Shown: positions 20,585 to 22,369 of the stretch, piece after piece
Numbering within the stretch: position 1 is the stretch's first letter
How the letters are laid out: each line of letters starts with the position of its first letter
Source: Paraglomus occultum
Lineage: Eukaryota; Glomeromycota; Glomeromycetes; Paraglomerales; Paraglomeraceae
Length of the DNA stretch: 22,369 nucleotides
Reading direction: 5' to 3'
NCBI GenBank assembly: GCA_910592205.1
Contig: CAJVPJ010000540.1
Location: 1-22,369, forward strand
Notes under the pieces: model-generated
What the model was told of the DNA's origin: nothing
The model's database searches: none
What the model saw: only the letters and a program-made list of their open reading frames with translations
Position numbers and translations under genes: made by a program

Positions 20585-20683
20585 GGAGGCATTCATTTTT
20601 CATTTCACCCGTCAAAATTTCCCTAGCATTATTTTTGAAGTTATCCTTTTTCGGTAGTTTTTGTCGGTGAGTAAACCGGACCC
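20585..20683. mobile_element. Probable related MITE, left end degenerate
   Basis: The right end (20653-20683), read on the minus strand, starts GGGTCCGGTTTACTCACCGA. That matches the terminal pattern GGGTCTGGT of the element at 19923-20098. Both elements also contain TGAAGTTATC inside. The left end is poor: CACCCGTCAAAATTTCC may match the inner part of the repeat. A possible duplication is ATTTCCGAG (20576-20584) against ATTTCCTAT (20684-20692). It abuts the exportin-like island that starts at 20687. Confidence 0.45.
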
Positions 20684-21119
20684 ATTTCCTATGACTGGAA
20701 GGTGCTTGAGAGTTTTTATTACTTTAAAAGAGCTGCAAGAAAGCTTAGTATTAGACCTGATGATTATGAAAAAAAGGTAAAATGCAAATTTGTAATTTTA
20801 TTATTAGGGCGCTCTTGGTATGTCGAAATTCGTCATACAGGGTAAATTTGGCGAGATTAAGTTCTTAACCTAAGCGAAAAATTTATTGAGTCTTTTGTAA
20901 CTTTTGATGTTCAGTGCTAACAAATTAACACATATTATAATAATAAATGTGGAATATTATGTTCAACCTCTTAGTATTCTAAATTTGACGAGCATGCGTA
21001 CTCGAAATTTTATGAAATTGATTCAATTTTGGCGACGATCTGTGGCCGGTTTGAAGATTAAGCAACCTGTATACGTACATTTGAAATTGATCTTTGTTGT
21101 CACGACCAAGAACTGACTG

Positions 21120-22015
21120 GGTAAGTTATGGTGTAATTTTTATACCTCGAATATGTATCGCTGACAGCCATACAGGCTTTGCTTGGTATAATATAATTGG
21201 TACTCTCATCACTCCTATACAACGTTATGTCTTATGAATGAACGCTTAACTGTTGCGTCCTAACATTGTGCAAAAAAAAAAGTCAATCAATCTATCCATC
21301 CATGACAATTAAAAATGACTAGACTTTAATAATATTTATCGTTCTTCATATTTGTTCTGACTCGATTCAAAAAAATAATGTTATACTTGACAGGTATTAT
21401 TTTATCTGAAAGATGCTTTTAATTATTGTAGTTGATTATTCTTGAAAAATATTGAAAATTATAGATGTAGTTTTGATACGTGCGAAAATTAAAGTCGGTA
21501 CAATTGAAAACTCAGAAAAAGAATTGTAGAACATCGACGGTTGAACAATTTCTATTAATCAACCATGACGTTATGACAGCGCATTAATAAAGGAATACTA
21601 CGCTACTAACCATTAATCGCGAAGAACTTGTATGCAAATTGTTAATTCAGAGAATGATATAATAGCCGAATATGCTTATTAATTTTAAAACAACATCAAA
21701 GAATGTTTATTACGTAACATTTTTATTAGGCACTAGTGAACCTTACATAGAGTATCGGGAGGAAATAAAAACACAATAGAACAGTACAACACTAATGACG
21801 AGTATTAATGGTCATTACAAGAGACAAAACCACTCCAGGAAAATAGTTTTGCTTCAGCATTACTTTCTGGCAGTAACCAAGTTACATTTTTCCTGTCTAG
21901 AACAAAAACTTTCTATATAAACCATTTTACACTATTATTCGAATTTATCTACTTTGGTACTTTAATTTCCTCTATATAGTCTATTCGTAAGACTATCACG
22001 ACATGGAAATTACAA
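21120..22015. other. AT-rich stretch without a recognised gene
   Basis: Every forward frame is broken often. The only notable item is a GTAAGT at 21120, which would suit a donor for the island that ends nearby, although an in-frame TGA precedes it. Confidence 0.4.
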
Positions 22016-22351
22016 TTATGCAATGAGTTGGTAAGCATACAAATGCGCCGCCGCAAAATACAAACTAGTTACCCAATCCGAAATACATGGGAATAAATTT
22101 TTGACAATTAAATTATTGCAAACCGGCCATTCACAGACCGTTACTAGAATTGAAACAATTTCGAGTACGCTTTCCCGCACTATGCTGAACACAAACACGC
22201 CTAAGAGATTGAACATAATATTCCACACAGAACATATCCAACACAACTTTATTATTGTAAAGTGGTTATTACACTTGTTAAAATAAATCAATACAAAAAT
22301 TCTGTGTGACACGCTTCTCTTATGATTGCTAATGTTAATGGTAAACCACAA
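22016..22351 (-). CDS. Unassigned hydrophobic ORF at window edge
   Basis: A 111-codon minus-strand frame ends in TAA at 22016. Its middle is strongly hydrophobic (FNLLGVFVFSIV, then VLEIVSILVTVCEWPV) and its end is SLYFAAAHLYAYQLIA. Two or three membrane helices are possible. GC is higher than in the flanks, which favours a real exon. The frame reaches almost to the window end, so a gene could continue to the right. No family is recognised. The opposite strand has a shorter open frame (22101-22286) that looks less likely. Confidence 0.3.
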   Translation of the reverse strand: MWFTINISNHKRSVSHRIFVLIYFNKCNNHFTIIKLCWICSVWNIMFNLLGVFVFSIVRESVLEIVSILVTVCEWPVCNNLIVKNLFPCISDWVTSLYFAAAHLYAYQLIA

Positions 22352-22369
22352 TTTTATATCTAATAACTA

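Larger units (their letters stand above)
18562..21068 (+). pseudogene. Exportin-7-like gene, broken or very diverged (several exon islands)
   Basis: Plus-strand islands follow exportin-7 order. Island 18562-18669 has HYLCFILIKN and YLCAAYLTPFTQN. Island 18836-19086 has ATRR and FTDVTDHFF. Island 19252-19313 has RGDKFRLVKMIYLIF. Island 19356-19544 has the key match, HELRKPNLSLA then CLAFDFIGTIPDES (family pattern: CL-FDFIGT--DES). Island 20687-20776 has LESFYYFKRAARKLS, and 20946-21068 has LIQFWRRSV. Exportin-7 is a nuclear transport receptor built from helical repeats. A one-base frame change lies near 19470, the phases between 19313 and the next island do not close, and the 20687 island lacks an acceptor AG. 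Only about a third of the protein is seen and nothing similar follows to 22369. It is probably a pseudogene or heavily rearranged. The FDFIGT island is good evidence; the others are supportive only. Confidence 0.45.

Overview
The window looks like a piece of an AT-rich, intron-bearing eukaryotic nuclear genome, most likely a fungus. The firmest evidence is a seven-exon gene on the minus strand (11338-13349) whose splice phases all close and whose product reads as a CHS7-family chitin synthase export chaperone, a fungal family. A broken SAM-domain gene on the left, the AT bias and the load of decayed mobile DNA would suit an early-diverging Mucoromycota lineage such as Glomeromycotina. That placement is inference.

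Left flank (about 0.5-7 kb): a graveyard. On the minus strand lie a fragment of a CRESS-DNA-virus-type Rep helicase domain, a SAM-domain gene with frame breaks, and an unidentified degenerate coding stretch. On the plus strand come an unassigned ORF, a P-loop fragment and a relic of a DNA-transposon-type protein. From about 2880 to 5165 CpG is almost absent, although it is common on both sides; this marks a block that seems to have decayed by CpG to TpG/CpA change. A second, shorter relic of the same transposon protein sits at about 6440-6720.

Middle (about 7-11.3 kb): AT-rich DNA with homopolymer runs, one imperfect inverted repeat and a few short unassigned ORFs. I find no convincing gene there.

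CHS7 and its upstream region (11.3-14 kb): three of the six introns carry different simple repeats. Upstream of the start codon are a TATA-like box, a long polypurine/polypyrimidine tract and a TG/TATGTA microsatellite.

Right half (14-22.4 kb): long stretches of microsatellite and AT-rich DNA with isolated exon-like islands on the plus strand. One clean 200-nt exon (15299-15498) resembles FANCI of the Fanconi anaemia pathway. A collinear series of islands (18562-21068) resembles exportin-7. Two small inverted-repeat elements with related ends lie between the exportin-7-like islands. I could not rebuild either gene in full, so they are relics or very diverged genes.
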